Of a DNA stretch of 64,000 bases, positions 61,928-64,000 are shown piece by piece (position 1 is the stretch's first letter; each line of letters starts with the position of its first letter). Both the position numbers and the translations under genes were made by a program. The DNA is from Methanoplanus sp. FWC-SCC4 (GTDB taxonomy: Archaea > Halobacteriota > Methanomicrobia > Methanomicrobiales > Methanomicrobiaceae): contig NZ_CP043875.1 in the NCBI RefSeq assembly GCF_032878975.1, forward strand, positions 1,604,370 to 1,668,369. The letters are read 5' to 3'. The notes beneath the pieces are model-generated. The model did not search any database. It was given only the letters and a program-made list of their open reading frames with translations, and was not told the DNA's origin.

Positions 61928-64000
61928 CTACTTCCCTGATCTTTTATTCAGGGATATTGCAATTATCCCGGAGATTATGCAGACAAAAAGCCATACAGGA
62001 CCGGTTCCTGCTTTTTTCGTGCCGGCAGAGTCAGTGTTTGTGCCGTTTTCAGTCTGGATATTATTTATGCCTGATATCAGGTCTGTTTCAGGAAGACCTG
62101 ATATTTTGCCGTCATCTTCAAATATGGTTGCATTCTTCTCAACCGTTATTGCAAAGTATGAAAATGAGGGGGTTATTGCTTTGTAGTAGTAAAAGCCTGC
62201 ATCCTCACGGACGAAATATGTAGGAAGGGACTCCCATCCGCCGTTTACATAGTGCTTCATTACAACATCGCCCTGTTTATATCCTTTCCCGGACAGCCAT
62301 TTTTTCTCAACCTTGAAGAAAAGGTCGGCATCCTTCATTGAATCGGAAGATGTTTTGTAAAGCGTTGCCTTCTCATATTCATACACCGGCGTGTCCTCTA
62401 TCGCCATATTACTGTTTATACCCGAGACTTCCTCAACTGTGACCATCAGTTTTGGTACATCCCTGGCGGCTGTGACCTCAACATCGTAGACTGCACCTTT
62501 GCTCATCTTAAATGAAGCAGTACTGCCTGAACTGATCTGTGTCGCATAGCCGGAACCTACATTTGAATTGCCTCCCGAACCCTGACCTGAACGGGGAGTC
62601 TCTGTAGGAGTTACGGGCTTTTTGGTAACTGTGACGTTGTGTGAAACCTCCCCGGATAATCCGCCGGCACTTACATTAAGGACAACAGGATATACCCCCG
62701 GCTTTTCAAAAGTCCGGCTGAAGGAAACTGCATTTGATTCCGGCGTGCCGTTTACCGTCCAGTTGAATAAAACCGGATTTCCGGTTGATGTGCTGGCAAA
62801 TGCAACTGTAAGAGGAGCACATCCTTCTGATTTATCCATTGAAAATTCCGCAACGGGAAAGACTGACACAGTCTTTGTAATGTTGTCGGTATTACCCCAT
62901 TTGTCAGTTACATTTATCCCGACAGTGTGATTTCCGGCAGTGTCAAAGTTGTGTACCAGCACCGGTGAAGACGAGATATTCAAAAATTCATCAACAGTCC
63001 AGTTGCGTGATGTAATGTAGCCGGAGGAAGTGTCAACGGCCGTGAACCTGAAAGGTGCACCCCCTGTCAGGGAATTTTCAGTAAAAGATGCGTTTGCACG
63101 CAGAAATATTTTTACAACGGTTGAAGTCTCGTTGTTAATGCCATCAGAAGACTGCCTTAGAGTAACTGTATAGTTTCCGGCAGTTTCAAAGTCCCTTATG
63201 AAATCCAGCTCGGATGAGACCATAACTCCGTTTATGAACCACTCCCGCTTATCAAATGCCTGAATGGAAGTGTCAGTGAATCTGATGCTGCACGGGGCAT
63301 GGAATTCTGTTATATTTGCAGTGAATTTCGGCAGCGGATAAATCTTTACACTGGCCGAGGTATTGTCTGAAAAGCCCCATCTGTCGGTCACATTCAGGCG
63401 GATATCAAATACTCCGGAATCAGCAAAGGTATATGTCATATTTTGGCTGTCAGATGCATGAACATTGTCAATCAGCCATTCATAAGATAGTGTATCACCT
63501 TCTGAAGTGTCGTTAAATGAGATCACGTCATTAAGTACTCCCTCATTTTTACCGGCGTAAAAGGATGCATTTACCGGCACCGGCGGATTTGAAACAATTT
63601 CTATATCCGACCGGTTGTACAAACCACCAAAACTTACGTTTAATGAAACAAGATACCGGCCGGGATCAAATGTATGAGTGATATTTCTCTCGTTTGACTC
63701 AAATACACCGTCAATACTCCATTCATAATTGTCAGGGCGACCTGTGGAAGTTTCATTGAAGGATACAAAAAGCGGTCCCTCTCCGGTTGTATTGTCTGCT
63801 GTAAAAGATGATACAGGATATACTGTAATGTCTGATGATGTATTGGACTCATATCCCCAGATGTCTGTAACATTTAAGTTTACGCTGTATATTCCGGCTG
63901 TATCAAAGGTTTTATCAAAGGAACTGCTGTTGGAGGCAAAAACACCCCCGACAGTCCAGTTGTATTCACTAATATCTCCTGTGGATGTGCTCTCAAAATG
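61928..64000 (-). CDS. Multi-PKD surface protein with PGF-pre-PGF domain (5' end cut)
   Basis: The frame is open to the right edge with no start in view. The visible part, about 690 residues, has at least six PKD-type beta domains. Repeats alternate: odd ones contain NVTDxWGxxxN (for example NVTDRWGFSDNT and NVTDKWGNTDN), even ones NVSxGG. A Thr/Pro/Gly linker (TETPRSGQGSGGNSNVGSG) follows, then a PGF-pre-PGF-like domain near residues 370-500 (DVVMKHYVNGGWESLPTYF and AITPSFSYFAITVE). The C-terminus has a membrane helix (WLFVCIISGIIAISL) and a basic tail. Likely secreted and anchored, with many N-x-T/S sites for glycosylation. A role in adhesion or cell-wall contact is inference. Confidence 0.88.
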   Translation of the reverse strand, partial: HFESTSTGDISEYNWTVGGVFASNSSSFDKTFDTAGIYSVNLNVTDIWGYESNTSSDITVYPVSSFTADNTTGEGPLFVSFNETSTGRPDNYEWSIDGVFESNERNITHTFDPGRYLVSLNVSFGGLYNRSDIEIVSNPPVPVNASFYAGKNEGVLNDVISFNDTSEGDTLSYEWLIDNVHASDSQNMTYTFADSGVFDIRLNVTDRWGFSDNTSASVKIYPLPKFTANITEFHAPCSIRFTDTSIQAFDKREWFINGVMVSSELDFIRDFETAGNYTVTLRQSSDGINNETSTVVKIFLRANASFTENSLTGGAPFRFTAVDTSSGYITSRNWTVDEFLNISSSPVLVHNFDTAGNHTVGINVTDKWGNTDNITKTVSVFPVAEFSMDKSEGCAPLTVAFASTSTGNPVLFNWTVNGTPESNAVSFSRTFEKPGVYPVVLNVSAGGLSGEVSHNVTVTKKPVTPTETPRSGQGSGGNSNVGSGYATQISSGSTASFKMSKGAVYDVEVTAARDVPKLMVTVEEVSGINSNMAIEDTPVYEYEKATLYKTSSDSMKDADLFFKVEKKWLSGKGYKQGDVVMKHYVNGGWESLPTYFVREDAGFYYYKAITPSFSYFAITVEKNATIFEDDGKISGLPETDLISGINNIQTENGTNTDSAGTKKAGTGPVWLFVCIISGIIAISLNKRSGK

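Noticed and set aside
63640-63873. Separate 77-codon leftward frame near the right end
   Set aside because: It overlaps the PKD reading frame, which continues open to the window edge with normal PKD sequence.

Overview
This window looks like the chromosome of a hydrogenotrophic methanogenic archaeon. The evidence is the F420-reducing hydrogenase operon frhADGB, the methanopterin-type GTP cyclohydrolase MptA and a dihydropteroate-synthase-like protein of methanogens. Archaeal informational genes (aIF2-beta, RpoL, archaeal Map, TruA), the archaeal flavin enzymes RibK, RibL and RibB, an archaellin and archaeal-style Shine-Dalgarno sites (GGTGA/GGAGG) agree. The dense set of PAS histidine kinases with H-boxes of the form RHDILNQ, together with the FRH operon, suggests Methanomicrobiales, perhaps near Methanoplanus or Methanolacinia. 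That placement is inference from memory; no search was run.

Layout. 1-6.2 kb: a type I-C CRISPR-Cas operon on the minus strand (cas3, cas5c, cas8c, cas7, cas4), with cas4 running off the left edge and no CRISPR array in view. 6.2-8.9 kb: an AT-rich gap, a Cache/HAMP membrane sensor without an output domain plus a 76-residue partner, and a PrimPol-like primase-polymerase. 8.9-24.4 kb: a signalling-rich stretch with four histidine kinases and a CheY-CheC pair, interrupted by pdxST, an AI-2E-type permease, a lone archaellin, a CPA2 antiporter and small membrane proteins. 24.5-29.4 kb: frhADGB and mptA. 29.7-37 kb: a KARI-like oxidoreductase, a flavodoxin, purL, a response regulator and a large multi-PAS kinase. 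37-43 kb: aIF2-beta, rpoL, an MBL-fold phosphodiesterase, an AAA ATPase, two overlapping M24 peptidase genes, a small wHTH regulator and tRNA-Asn. 43.4-47.2 kb: an AT-rich orphan gene, a META lipoprotein and pyruvate:ferredoxin oxidoreductase in the order porB-A-C-D. 47.3-54.1 kb: a J-domain protein with a duplicated tail, a coiled-coil membrane protein, truA, a PHP phosphoesterase, the DHPS-like gene, a universal stress protein, a JAMM protease overlapping ribL, and a YgjP-like metallopeptidase. 54.2-64 kb: a kinase-like protein without an ATPase domain, ribB-ribK, a regulator followed by HMG-CoA synthase, thiolase and a DUF35 protein (start of the mevalonate route), TspO, MscS, and a multi-PKD surface protein running off the right edge.

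How the genes work together. FRH supplies reduced F420 for methanogenesis, and POR fixes CO2 into acetyl-CoA to make pyruvate. MptA and the DHPS-like protein belong to methanopterin synthesis. RibB, RibK and RibL supply FMN and FAD, and FAD is the FrhB cofactor. PdxST makes pyridoxal phosphate. The thiolase, DUF35 and HMGS genes start isoprenoid lipid synthesis. Six kinase-like proteins and three receiver proteins in 64 kb indicate heavy investment in sensing. The least explained items are the lysine-rich N-terminal tail of FrhG, the KARI-like protein that lost catalytic residues, the PrimPol with a changed motif II, the sensor pair without an output domain, the J-domain protein with a duplicated beta-rich tail, and the kinase-like protein that stops before its ATPase domain.
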